Of a stretch of 27,529 nt of DNA, positions 1-10,800 are shown piece by piece. Each line of letters starts with the position of its first letter. The stretch's first letter is position 1. Made by a program: the position numbers and the translations under genes. The stretch is from Candidatus Sumerlaeota bacterium (GTDB lineage Bacteria; Sumerlaeota; Sumerlaeia; MWCT01), in the NCBI GenBank assembly GCA_026398545.1, contig JAPLSR010000205.1, positions 1 through 27,529 on the forward strand, read 5' to 3'. A model generated the notes under the pieces. That model had not been told where the DNA came from. It worked only from the letters and a program-made list of their open reading frames with translations, and did not search any database.

Positions 1-2216
1 ATAATTCCACCATCGGGCTTCTCCTTCTGCGGGCAAAGAAAGGCGCGCCCAAAAACAAGCGTCTGATGAAGCATCTCCAGGAGGCGTGCTGGGTCAGGTT
101 AGTGGAAAAGACCGAGACGGAATTCATGAGGGACAAGCGCGTCCCCGAGCTTGAGGCGGAGCTCTTTTTCGTTGTGGATGAAAAGGGAAACAATATTGAC
201 ATCACGGAAAAGGGACGACAGGCGCTTTCCCCTGATAATCCTGACCGTTTCCTCATCCCTGACCTTGTGGATGAGATTGCAAAAGTGGAGGCGCACCAGG
301 ATTTAACTCCCCAGGAAAAAGAGAAGAAGAAGGAGGAGATTCGCCTCCTGCATGAGACCAGGGCGGAGGAGGTTCACAATATCTCCCAGCTCCTGCGCGC
401 CTATATGCTGTTTGAGAAGGATGTGGCTTATATTGTTCAGGATAACAAGGTTATTATTGTTGATGAGTTCACCGGGCGTTTGATGCCGGGGCGTCGCTGG
501 TCGGATGGTCTTCATCAGGCGGTTGAGGCAAAGGAGGCTGTCTCCATTGAAATGGAGACCCAAACGCTTGCCACCATCACCCTCCAGAACTTTTTCCGCA
601 TGTATAAAAAACTCGCAGGCATGACCGGCACGGCGGAGACGGAAGCCCAGGAGTTTGCGCATACCTACAAGATGGACGTTGTGGTGATACCGACCAACAA
701 GCCGGTGCGTCGTGTTGACTACGCCGACCGCATCTTCCGGACGAAGCGGGAAAAATACAATGCCATTATTGAAGAGATACAATATTTAAATAACTTAGGG
801 CTGCCTATGCTGGTGGGGACGGTCTCGGTTGAGGTCTCTGAGCTCCTCTCGCGCATGCTGAAGCGCGCCGGGCTCTCCCACAATGTCCTGAACGCCAAAA
901 ATCATGCGCGTGAGGCGGAGATTATCCGGGATGCGGGCAAGTCCGGCACCATCACCATTGCAACCAACATGGCGGGTCGCGGGACGGACATCAAGCTTGG
1001 CACGGTCGTGGTGAAATGCAAACACTGTTGCATCCGTTGCGATGACCCGTGCGAAGAGGCGCTTGAGTGCAACGGCGTGAAGAGGCGGGAGGATTATTCC
1101 GAATGTCTCGAGGAATGTAAATGCGGTTTGCAGATTATCGGCACGGAGCGCCACGAGGCGCGCCGGATTGACCGTCAGCTCCGCGGTCGCTCCGGTCGGC
1201 AGGGCGACCCGGGCGCCTCGCAGTTCTTTGTCAGTTTTGAGGATGACCTGATGCGCCTTTTTGGTTCCGACCGTCTTGCAAGCGTTCTTGACTGGTTCGG
1301 CGCGGGGATGAAGGAGGGCGAGGAGATTCAGCACAGGCGGCTGGACAGGCTGATTGGGAAGGCACAGGAGAAGGTTGAGGGGATAAATTTTGAACGCCGC
1401 AAGCACACGCTTGAATATGACAATGTGATGAACAAGCAGAGGGAGACGATTTACGGGTTGCGGCGGGAGATACTTCTGGGCGGGTCGGAAGACCAGCGCG
1501 CCATCTTTCTCGATATCGCCAGTGAGGCAATCACGGATGAATTCACAAAAAAATATGGCAATCCGGAACGGGATATCTCAGAATGGGATATTCCGGGGTT
1601 TTTAGAATGGCTCAGACGCACCGTGCTTGGAATCGACCTCGACAGTCTGGACATAGACAGCGTTTCTATATTTGATGACCTCTTGGTGCAGGTCATGTCC
1701 TGGGTGAAAAAGATTTACGAACAGCGGGCAGAAATCCTTGGACCTGAAGTTACCCCTCTCCTGACGCGCGCCATCATGTTGCGCGTGATTGACAGGGACT
1801 GGCAGGACCACCTTCTTGGCATAGATGAGCTCAGGGAGGGCATTCATCTGCGCTCCTATGCCCAGTGGGACCCGCTTGTTGAGTTTCAGCGTGAGGCGAC
1901 AGACCTGTTTTATGAGATGATGTATAACATCCGCCAGGAGATACTCAAACACTTCTTCCATGAGCCAATTGCCATTGAGGAGAGGCGGGGCGCCGGGAAG
2001 CTTGTCTTTCGCAAGGATGAGCTGGGCATTTTTACGCCGGAGATGCAGGCGGCCGCGGCGCGCGCCCATCGTGGCGGAGATGAGGAGCAAGGTTCCGCCG
2101 AGCCGCAGGCGAAGCAGCAGCCATTCCGACGTCAGGGACCCAAGGTGGGCCCAAACGCCCCATGTCCCTGTGGGAGCGGAAAAAAGTATAAGAAGTGCTG
2201 CGGGAAGATGACGTAA
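1..2216 (+). CDS. secA: SecA preprotein translocase ATPase, 5'-truncated by window edge
   Basis: The frame is open from base 3 (N-S-T-I-G-L-L-L-L-R...), so the ATG at 66 is internal and the N-terminal part of the first nucleotide-binding fold, with Walker A, lies outside the window. SecA is the cytoplasmic ATPase motor that drives unfolded preproteins through SecYEG. Visible hallmarks, numbered from the ATG at 66: VDEFTGR (about 132-138), AGMTGTAETE (184-193), TNMAGRGTDI (300-309), IIGTERHEARRIDRQLRGRS (357-376) followed by GRQGDPG, the helical scaffold/wing region, and a C-terminal SEC-C zinc motif CPCGSGKKYKKCC that typically binds SecB or ribosomes. Odd point: between GRGTDIKLG and CGLQIIGTE there is a roughly 35-residue insertion with nine cysteines (residues 318-353). 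The gene converges on the minus-strand protease gene 145 bp downstream. Family assignment is certain; the role of the insertion is unknown. Confidence 0.97.
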   Translation, partial: NSTIGLLLLRAKKGAPKNKRLMKHLQEACWVRLVEKTETEFMRDKRVPELEAELFFVVDEKGNNIDITEKGRQALSPDNPDRFLIPDLVDEIAKVEAHQDLTPQEKEKKKEEIRLLHETRAEEVHNISQLLRAYMLFEKDVAYIVQDNKVIIVDEFTGRLMPGRRWSDGLHQAVEAKEAVSIEMETQTLATITLQNFFRMYKKLAGMTGTAETEAQEFAHTYKMDVVVIPTNKPVRRVDYADRIFRTKREKYNAIIEEIQYLNNLGLPMLVGTVSVEVSELLSRMLKRAGLSHNVLNAKNHAREAEIIRDAGKSGTITIATNMAGRGTDIKLGTVVVKCKHCCIRCDDPCEEALECNGVKRREDYSECLEECKCGLQIIGTERHEARRIDRQLRGRSGRQGDPGASQFFVSFEDDLMRLFGSDRLASVLDWFGAGMKEGEEIQHRRLDRLIGKAQEKVEGINFERRKHTLEYDNVMNKQRETIYGLRREILLGGSEDQRAIFLDIASEAITDEFTKKYGNPERDISEWDIPGFLEWLRRTVLGIDLDSLDIDSVSIFDDLLVQVMSWVKKIYEQRAEILGPEVTPLLTRAIMLRVIDRDWQDHLLGIDELREGIHLRSYAQWDPLVEFQREATDLFYEMMYNIRQEILKHFFHEPIAIEERRGAGKLVFRKDELGIFTPEMQAAAARAHRGGDEEQGSAEPQAKQQPFRRQGPKVGPNAPCPCGSGKKYKKCCGKMT

Positions 2217-2234
2217 AGCACAGTAAAAAATTCA

Positions 2235-2256
2235 CCACGAATCCGCTTCAGGCGGA
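2235..2256. repeat. Intergenic repeat: CCACGAAT plus imperfect palindrome
   Basis: CCACGAAT (2235-2242) runs into TCCGCTTCAGGCGGA (2242-2256), an imperfect copy of the palindrome TCCGCCTCAGGCGGA seen whole at 2324-2338. It lies 18 bases after the secA stop. Short Cys-codon-like palindromes of this form recur in the intergenic DNA of many uncultured bacteria (recollection, not checked). Confidence 0.6.
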
Positions 2257-2300
2257 CAACCACGGGGACAGGGGAGAAATCCATTAAAATGCAATAATTT

Positions 2301-2351
2301 ATCCACGAATTTACACTAATCTTTCCGCCTCAGGCGGAGAGATTCGTGGAT
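2301..2351. repeat. Nested inverted repeats between convergent genes
   Basis: The outer arms ATCCACGAAT (2301-2310) and ATTCGTGGAT (2342-2351) are perfect reverse complements. Nested inside, 2318-2344 forms a second hairpin: AATCTTTCCGCC, loop TCA, GGCGGAGAGATT, with one G-T pair. The two structures compete for bases 2342-2344. The region lies between the secA stop (2216) and the protease stop (2364), where a bidirectional transcription end is expected. No T-run follows on either strand, so it is not a textbook intrinsic terminator; RNA stabilisation or a mobile repeat are alternatives. Confidence 0.65.
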
Positions 2352-2361
2352 GAATCCACCT

Positions 2362-4746
2362 TCAGGGCGAGTCATATTCTGTAATTTCCACCTCATTAAG
2401 ATACATGATGCCCTTGGGGTCTTTATGCGAGTCAAAATTGATAAGGTCAAATGAGAGATAAATGCCATCCTTGACTTCCGTATCCACCGGCTTTATTATC
2501 AGGTAGTAATCGGCGCCGCTGGGTCCCGGGAAATGCTCGTTGCCGGAATTTGAATTAAAATCGCGCGTGGCGCCGACGTTGTTTCTGCTGCCGTTGGCGC
2601 GGAGACGGAAACCGGGGAATGTGTTTACGTCCGAGTTTGTTGATATGTGGAATCTGGCGATATATATTTTGGATGGATTCAGATTGGACTTGCCATCGGA
2701 GAAGACGATGGTGGGGCTTTCCCATGCCCCATAGGTGTTGTTATCCTTGCTCTGCAGGATGAGTTTGCCATCTGCCCAACTGTTATCTGCAACTGTGAAA
2801 TATGCCGGGATGCCGATGAATTGCCATTCCTCCGACGATTTGGCGAAGTCAAATCGTTTTGCGCGGGTTGTGGGGGTGATAAAACTCAAGAAGATGTTTT
2901 CAGCATTGACGCGCCCATAGCCGGAGAGGTAATCCGGACCTGCTGTGTACATGTCTTCCGCGCCCTGGAATATGGAGGCGTTGATGTTATCCACCACTGC
3001 CTTGGGTGGCCAGGGGTTCAGGAAGGACGTATCGCTCACAGAGACTTTATAACCCTTTATAAGGGCGGCGACGGCGGCGGCATGAGGTGCGGCGCATGAG
3101 GTTCCGGCGAATGTGCGGAAATATGTCCCCCAGAGAGCCCGTCCGCCGGTTGTTCTATCAAAGCAAGAGATTTCGGGTTTAAGGCGTCCATCCCAGGTCG
3201 GTCCGTGGCTGCTGAAGTATTCCACCACATTATGCAGACGGGTGTTGACATCGATGGCGCCAACGGAGATGACGCCCCCTCCCGCATCGCTGTTGTTTGA
3301 AATGCTCCCATTCGCCACAATGTAATTGCTCTCCAAAATGGTGCCGCCAAGGATATGTAAATTCATCCGCATGGGATGATTGGCGTCATCGTAAGGGTTG
3401 GTGTGTCTTGTTTTTCTGGTGATGACAATGCTGACGGTCTGGGGATCATAGGAGTAATTATAAACGCCGCAGCTTTCCTCCGGGTCGCCATCCCCCGATT
3501 GGAGATTTGTGGAGAAGGTAATTGGATAGGTGATGTTAAGTAAGTCGGGGTCAAGGAGATAAAGGTCAATATCATATCCTGAACTGCCCCAGGTTTCATC
3601 CCACGACAGGAAGATGGAGAGGGCGCCTCCGGATGGGACACTGACCTCAATGGTTTCATCAAGGAGGGAGAAGTTTTGGAAATTATTCGCATCGGGGTCA
3701 TAGAAATAGCCCCACCAGTGTTCCTCGGCTTCGTTTCCCACGGAGGTGTAATATGCCACGCCATTTTCGACCTGGCGGGTGGAGCCTAAGGAGACCTCGC
3801 TTGTCCCGTCATAGGGTCCAGCGCCATAAAAACCGATGTCATCCGCAATCACATCGCACCCCTGCTCCCTGAGCCAGTCTTTGCTCATATTCATTTCAAG
3901 GTCTGTGTTGAAGTTGGAGAAATAGAGGCGGGCGTCGGGGACGATGTCATGGATGATTTCGAGCATGGCGGTTCCTTCCTCGTCCGTGGTGCCAGCCCAG
4001 TAAGTGATGATGCCTGTGAGGGAGTCACCGTAAGGCTGGCCGGTGTAAGGATTTGTCCGAAAGGACCAGTAGGTCACTCCGCCGAAGGCATTTTTTATAT
4101 TCCCCAGGGTTTCGGAGGTGGGGAGGTCTCCGAGGAAGGAGGAGTCATCGGCAAGGTTGATGGCTGTTGAGATGACGCCGACCTTGATTCCCTTGCCTGT
4201 GACATTAGTGCCGATGAACTCAGGGCGGTTGACAAACCTGTCCATACCCAGGGCTGAGTATCCCTCCGTGGTGACTGAGCCGACACGTTTCACGGGATAG
4301 TGCGGCAGGCGGATGAATTTTACCCCCGGCAGACTCTCAAGCGTAAGAATCTGGTCAGTGGAGAGCCATGACTGCACAATGTTGCGCTGCTGGCTGAGCA
4401 CGGTGGTGGAGACCCCCAATTTGCGCAATATTTCGAGGGTGTTGCGGTTAAGGTCGTAGCACTGGATATAGCACTGGATGCGGTCGGCGGCGTCAAAGTG
4501 GAAACCCACCGGCTTTCCCTTCAGCATCAATCTGGAATACTCCATCTTCTGGGACTTTGTGGAGAGTTTGAGAAAATTCATGGCTTGCTGGAGGTCTGAG
4601 GCGATTTTGGGATGGGGATTGGCGGTGGCAACGTAGGCGGAACGGAAAACCGCCTGTTTTTGTGCGTAAGTTGCGGAGACTCCACCCCAGAACAGGAATA
4701 CCCCCACTGTCAGTATCATGATACCAGTTCGTGCACGAAACTTCAT
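2362..4746 (-). CDS. Exported subtilisin-like (S8/S53-like) protein with altered catalytic residues
   Basis: 794 aa. A signal peptide is visible (basic MKFRARTG, hydrophobic ILTVGVFLFWGG, cleavage near YAQ, about residue 29). The subtilase fold is recognisable from KVGVISTAIN (188-197), the short helix EEGTAMLEIIHDIVPDA (256-272), oxyanion Asn in SVGN (N338) and GTSCAAPHAAA with Ser550. In ordinary subtilases the first motif carries Asp and the second His (HGT); here these positions read Thr194 and Glu257. Glu at the His position occurs in S53-like subsets of the superfamily. A beta-sandwich insertion (about 365-470) separates Asn from Ser, and residues 640-794 look like another beta-sandwich. 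AGGAG sits 7 bases before the ATG. It is the last gene of the minus-strand operon, 65 bases after the VCBS gene. The fold is secure; activity and substrate are unknown. Confidence 0.85.
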   Translation of the reverse strand: MKFRARTGIMILTVGVFLFWGGVSATYAQKQAVFRSAYVATANPHPKIASDLQQAMNFLKLSTKSQKMEYSRLMLKGKPVGFHFDAADRIQCYIQCYDLNRNTLEILRKLGVSTTVLSQQRNIVQSWLSTDQILTLESLPGVKFIRLPHYPVKRVGSVTTEGYSALGMDRFVNRPEFIGTNVTGKGIKVGVISTAINLADDSSFLGDLPTSETLGNIKNAFGGVTYWSFRTNPYTGQPYGDSLTGIITYWAGTTDEEGTAMLEIIHDIVPDARLYFSNFNTDLEMNMSKDWLREQGCDVIADDIGFYGAGPYDGTSEVSLGSTRQVENGVAYYTSVGNEAEEHWWGYFYDPDANNFQNFSLLDETIEVSVPSGGALSIFLSWDETWGSSGYDIDLYLLDPDLLNITYPITFSTNLQSGDGDPEESCGVYNYSYDPQTVSIVITRKTRHTNPYDDANHPMRMNLHILGGTILESNYIVANGSISNNSDAGGGVISVGAIDVNTRLHNVVEYFSSHGPTWDGRLKPEISCFDRTTGGRALWGTYFRTFAGTSCAAPHAAAVAALIKGYKVSVSDTSFLNPWPPKAVVDNINASIFQGAEDMYTAGPDYLSGYGRVNAENIFLSFITPTTRAKRFDFAKSSEEWQFIGIPAYFTVADNSWADGKLILQSKDNNTYGAWESPTIVFSDGKSNLNPSKIYIARFHISTNSDVNTFPGFRLRANGSRNNVGATRDFNSNSGNEHFPGPSGADYYLIIKPVDTEVKDGIYLSFDLINFDSHKDPKGIMYLNEVEITEYDSP

Positions 4747-4781
4747 AAAAGGCTCCTCTCAACATAGATTATTGAGAAATT

Positions 4782-4813
4782 GAATCATTGAATCATTGAT
4801 TCATTGACTCATT
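4782..4813. repeat. Four tandem 8-bp units (GAWTCATT type)
   Basis: GAATCATT, GAATCATT, GATTCATT, GACTCATT follow one another without a gap and run into the stop codon (4812-4814, minus strand) of the VCBS gene. They lie in the 65-base spacer before the subtilase gene, upstream of its Shine-Dalgarno, so they vary the spacer rather than any reading frame. Confidence 0.8.
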
Positions 4814-7800
4814 AATTATATAATGTCCATCCCGGTTTCGTTGCCGAACGCTTGTCCGGTATGGGTGGCTTTGGCAGGGCGTCTGTTGTGACGCAGAAAG
4901 CGCCCGCCTTGCTGATGCTCCTCTGTCCGCCGGGATTAGTGATGGAAATCGTGCGCGCCCCCACCGGTGCGTTCATGGCGATGCTGATGGTCACCTCAAT
5001 GATTGTTGGGCTGAGCACCGTGGGTTCGCCCACTATAGAAATGCCCTGACCGAAATCGAGATTGCATCCCTGTTCAAAGTTGGCGCCGCTTATGTGGACG
5101 GTGATTTTGGATGTGCCCTGTTTGCCGCTGGGCGGGAAGACCGTTGAGATGATAGGATTGCCGGGTGTCCTCACCTTCTGCACCATTCTGGAGTTGAATC
5201 CATCGCCAATGAGGCGGTTGGTGAAGACGTAGTTCAAGCCGCCACAGAGCGGAAACACATTCGTTGTGCCCAGGTTGCATATAAACATATCCAGGTCGCC
5301 GTCGCCGTCAATGTCGGCGAGTTTGACGCCACGGCTGTTGTTGTTGAAGTCGTAAGAGCCATTGTAGAATTTGACGGATATCGGGTTGGGGACTTCATAG
5401 GAGGCGTCAATGAAGCGCCCGGTTCCATCATTCAGGAGGAGCTGGATGGAGCGCTCTGTCGGGAGCGCCTGATTAGCCACGACAATGTCAATATCGCCGT
5501 CAAGGTCGATATCACCGGCGTCCACGCCGAAGGAGTCATTGATGACGATGGGGATGCGGGAGGATGTCTCGTCTGTGAACTTTCCGGCGCCGTCATTGGC
5601 GAGATAGATGTTCTGTCCGCCTCTCACGACGAGGAAGATGTCATAGTGAGGCGTGAACTGCCCATCACCATTTGTGTCCACCCAATCCAGATTACCGTTG
5701 TAATTAGAATCCTCGCCCGGGTCCAGTATCCCATTGCCATTGGTATCCTCTGTCCAATCGCCCTTTCTGTCAAAATCGGCGGACACGGCGCCCTGGACGT
5801 CGGCAATGATAACCGGCAGGTTGGTCGCTGTGACATCTGTGAAGCGGCCTGTTCCATCGCCGAAGAGGAGCCTGCACTGTTCCACGAACTTTGGGGGTTT
5901 ATTGGGGATGGTGGCGCGGCGGTTTGTGAAGAAGATGTCGAGATTCCCATCGCCGTTGAAGTCGGCAATAACAGGCTGCATGGAGTCGTCATACACATCC
6001 GCCGGCGTCCCATCCGGCATAAAGACCCACGGCGATGGCGCAATAAATTTGCCGGGTTTGGAATTGAGTCCGGGGAAGCGAGTATTCAGGAGAAGGACAT
6101 TCGGCGCCCCGGCATTTTCATAACCGTTGGCGACCACGATATCGAGGAGTCCGTCATGGTTGACATCAGCAATGGCGCATTTGCGGCTGTTTTCCCCTGG
6201 TTTTGGCACCGGAAAGTTCGGCAGATTGATATCCGTTACGTCAAAAAAGAATCCGTCACCCAAGCCATTATTGTCAGGAACGGAGTTATAAGAATAGGTA
6301 TTCATATCCACATTCATGTAGAGGCGGTTGCGGGTGCCGGCGCATGAGAGGAAGAGGTCGAGGTCGCCGTCATTATCGAAGTCAAAATATTTGGCGTCAA
6401 ACACCGGCTCGGAAGTTGTCTCGAGGAAGACGGTGTTCAAATTCTGAAGGACACGCGGGGCAGGGAACTGGGAGCCAGAGGGGGTAAATACATAGATACC
6501 CTGGTTCAGAGGTTCGCCACGGTTGAAGTAGATAGGTGTGTAATCACCGGAAACTGTCTGGATACCGCCATTGGCGACCACAAGGTCGAGCCTTCCGTCC
6601 CCATTGATGTCCCCAAAGTCGCAGTTGAGGCTGGCGCTGGCATACCCGAACACATAGGGCGGGTTGGCGGTAGCCGTGAAATAGGCGGGCAGGAACTGGG
6701 CTGTTTTGTCAATAAAGAGAGGCACGTCCGTATTGCTGAGGAGGTCAGGGGGCGCATTGATTATCCTGTTGGTGAAGAGTTCCTTCTGTTCTCCATAGGT
6801 GCACACAAAGACATCGGGGTCGCCGTCATTATCAAAGTCCGCCATGATGGCATAAATTGCCCTGTTCGTTGCGGGATTTGCTCCAAAGGCTGATGACGTC
6901 ACATCTGTGAAGATGCCAAAGGTATCATTCTGCAGAACCTGGTTAAAGGTGGGTGGACCGATATTTCCGAGGTCACCGCCGGTCGCGTCGTTGCAGATGA
7001 AGAGGTCTAAGCACCCATCGAGGTTCAGGTCGCCCGCGCAGATGGCGCGTCGGCGACCCGTGAGGTCGGGAACTGCCTGTTTGGTGGTACCATCTAGGGC
7101 GACATAATCCACAAGATTTCTGCGGTGGCTGTAAAGCCTGATGAAGAGGGGTGTGTAGTCGAGTGCGGTTCCACCAACTATGCCGCCCCATCTAACTCGC
7201 ATGGCGCCGGGATATTCGAGCGGGGGCGGGTTAATGGGGTCAAAGTAGGTGGCTCGAGCTGGTGGTGTTTCATTTTCACCGGAGGCGCGGACGGCAATAA
7301 TCTGGCGCCAACCGCTGTTATTGAAGTCCATCACCACAGCGCCCTGGGCGTTGGTTCTTATCTCCGGAATCCAGTTACCATCAGGCGGTGGGGGTGAGGG
7401 GAGTTGGTGGGGATAAGAATCGGGACGTCCAATCCAGAGGGGCTCCTGCTGTGTATTACGGTTGGTGGTGATAAAGAAGTCGTCAACTGCGTAATTCACA
7501 CATTCAAAATACCCATCCGGCAAGCCATCGCCATCCACATCCACATTGTCATATACAAGGTCATAGCCGTTGTATCTGTATAGGTGGGGGATTTCGCACC
7601 AGTTTACCACATAGATATCGAGGGCATTGTCGCTGAAGATGGGTGCAAGCACGACCTGGTTCGTCTCGCTGAAATCCGTTTCGTCATTGGCGGGACCGGG
7701 TGTTGTTATTGGGTGGTCAGGGAGGAGGGGAGGCAGACGGTCATATTCATCTAGAGTATTGCCGCCGAAAAGGCCGTCTGAACCCAGGGTTTCATCCGTG

Positions 7801-10800
7801 AAGTAGAATCCCCGCTTTGCGGGATTGCGGTCATTGAGGTGGTTGATAAGGATACGTTCACTGAACATGAGTGGACCAAGAGGGTAAGATGTTGTTTCAG
7901 CGGCGTAAGGCGGGTCAATGCCGTTGGTGCCCAGCAAGTCGGTGAAGAGGTCCTGATTAGCCACGACGATATCAATATCGCCATCCGAATCGATATCCCC
8001 CACATCCGAATGGGTGGACATATCCACATAGAGATAGGGAGGGAAGCCAAGGATACCGGGCAGGCGGATAGAGGTTTCATCAGCGAAGAATCCATCGGGG
8101 ATGCCATCGCCGTCCACATCAATATTTATCAGCAGTTGATTCTGAGCGCCGGAGCCGCCGGTGCCGGAGGCGAAGTTGGAGAAGAAGATATCGAGGTATC
8201 CATCGCCGTTGAAATCTGCGAGTTTCACATCGTATGTTGCCACGAGGGAGCCAATAAACGGGAGCCTGTCATCGGAAGTTTCGGGGATGCCATCCGCGCC
8301 GAAGGTTACATCCGTGAAGTAGAATCCCTGCTTTGCAGGGTCGGGGTCATTGGTGTGGTTAATGAGGATGCGGTTGCAGAGGGAGTTTGGTGCCTGGTCA
8401 TTGATAACGCCATTGGCGAGGACGATATCGAGGTCGCCGTCATTATCGATGTCGCCTGCGGCGGCGCCGAGGCTGTAAAGGACGTCAACGGGGAGGGTGT
8501 TACCTCCCTTTTTTGGGGATGTGTCCTCCAGTATTGCCACATTGGTATCGCAGGCATCGCCGATGCCGTTCCCATTGGAGTCTAACTGGTCGGGGTTGGC
8601 GACATCCGGGCAGTTGTCCAGGTCATTGAGGATGCCGTCGCCATCGCGGTCTGTGGAGGCTCCGGCGGCGCCGCCGGGGGCCGTCCCTACATTGGTGATA
8701 ATGGTGATGTTAGCGGTGACTATGTCCGCAATGACGGGCACCGGTTCGGATATATAAGCGTTGTCGTCATATACTGTATGCGTTGCGGTTATAAGGTTAA
8801 TGTAGGGAACGCCCGATTCCGGAATTCTCTCCGCCCTCAGGAAGCCATATAGTGTGGACCATGTGACACTTTCACCGGGCGCGAGGGTCTTCATGCCAAA
8901 AAAGATGGCGATGGCGCTGTCCTGAGTGAAGGCATTGGGACCGGAGAAGAAGGCGCCGGTAGGCTCATAGTCAAACTGTGTTGCCACAATAGAGGGCCAC
9001 CAGGCGGTGACCAATTTCCACGGTCTGGTCACGGCGGGACTAATCAGTGTGCCAAGAGCCAGTACAGTGGGGAATTCAAGGTGGTCATAGACCTCATAAA
9101 CATTCGGCAGAGTGGCGCCTGTGTATAATCTCTCATTACGCACCCGTTCCCCGTTGATAACAAAGGGTGCATCGTCCCTTGTGCCAAGGAGGGTGTCCAG
9201 CATGATGCGGACTCCCACATCCACGGGTTCAGAGCTTATATTTTTGAGGATAAACCGGATTTTCAGGTCATCAAGTCTTGTGTTTGGACCGCCGAAGCCA
9301 ACAATGGCAAGGCTTTCAGTCAGCTGGATAGTATTATCGAGGACCCATGTGCCTGTGCTGGTGTTGGCGATATCGTTGATTTCGATGGGTTTTGACTGGA
9401 CGCCGAAGGGTTGAAAGGCGTTGGTAAAGTCTTTTTGGATGCCTTGCTTCACGATTCGCACGCTGGAGAAGGAGGTGGCGGGCGCGGGATGACCGTAAAG
9501 GAGTGCCGGTCCATCGCGCACGCCGGCAGTAAACTGACCGAATTCATTTTCGGCAACTTCGATGTAGTTGCTTGAAAACAAGTTATCGCCGGAGACATTG
9601 ATATCCTGTGCGGTGCCGTCTCCGGGTGTGGGCGGGTTTGCGCCGCCGTAAAATTCGGCTGGATAAGCTGGTATCGCGGGCAGATATTGCTGATATTGGG
9701 GGAGATAACTGCGGGCTGTGGAGGGCTCAATGTAGACGGCGTAGTCATCGCGAGGTTCAAGTCCGATGAACAGATATTCGGAGTTCAGAATAGACCCCGG
9801 GGCGTTGTTGCCGTTGGGAATCTCAACATTGAGGCCGGTGTATGTGCAGTATAGAAGGTCGATAATACCTCTATCGGAAAAGACGGCGTCAGCACCGATA
9901 TAGAAGTCATTCCGCGGCACGCCCGCAAACACCGGTATGTCGGGAATGATAAGAGTCGTCACCTGCATAGACGTTGTGTAATAGCCAATGCCGTCCACGA
10001 CACTTCCCCTGATGCCGCCCACGCCGCCAAACGGACCTGTCTCATTCGGCTGTCTGTTGTCTTTGCGATAGGGGCTGACGGATGAATACTGCATGATTCC
10101 CAGCATCCTGTCGGCAAGTGTCAGATTGCGTTTTCCCCAAGGATTGGAGGCATACTGTCCGCCGGAAGTCCAGTCCCCCATGACGGGGAGGTTGAGCGGT
10201 ATGGCGCTGATGCCGAGCATCTCGCCAAGGGCTCGCATGAATTCCGACTCAATATCCGTCCTGCCGAAATAATCTGCCTGCTGTTCCGGTGTGAGACTAC
10301 CCGGGTCTTTGGGAGGGAGGTAATATCCGGTATAGATGGGGTTGAAGGCGACGTCGCAGTCGAGGATGGTTCCGCCTTCATACTTCTGACGGGGTAGTGC
10401 GACGTCCATGATGCCATCGCCATTCAGGTCGAGGTCAATGGCGCCTGTGGTGGGGTTATAAATAACGCCATTTCCAAGGTTGGGGAGGTTGATATAATCC
10501 CTGAGGTCGATATCCACCGTGAAGTAGAAATAATAAACGGCATAATTAACGCCTGCCGCCACAGTTTCGTTCGGTTCCTGGAAGGATATAAGGTTAAATC
10601 GGTCAAAGGCGACCTGTGTGGGACCGAAGGGCAGGGCAGGATTGATGCCTGCGAGAAAATCCGAATAATAGGCAACCTCATTAAACTCGAAGGACATGCT
10701 TATACCGCCCAGCGAGACATCATTCCATCGCTTGAGGCAGCGGTTATGTGCAAGATAGATATTGTCATCCGATACATTCTGGAGATTGTTGGCAGGAAGG

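Noticed and set aside
5646..8585. Long plus-strand open frames opposite the VCBS gene (233 and 248 codons)
   Set aside because: They are antisense shadows of the Asp/Gly-rich repeat coding sequence: low-complexity translations without domains, antisense to a clear gene.
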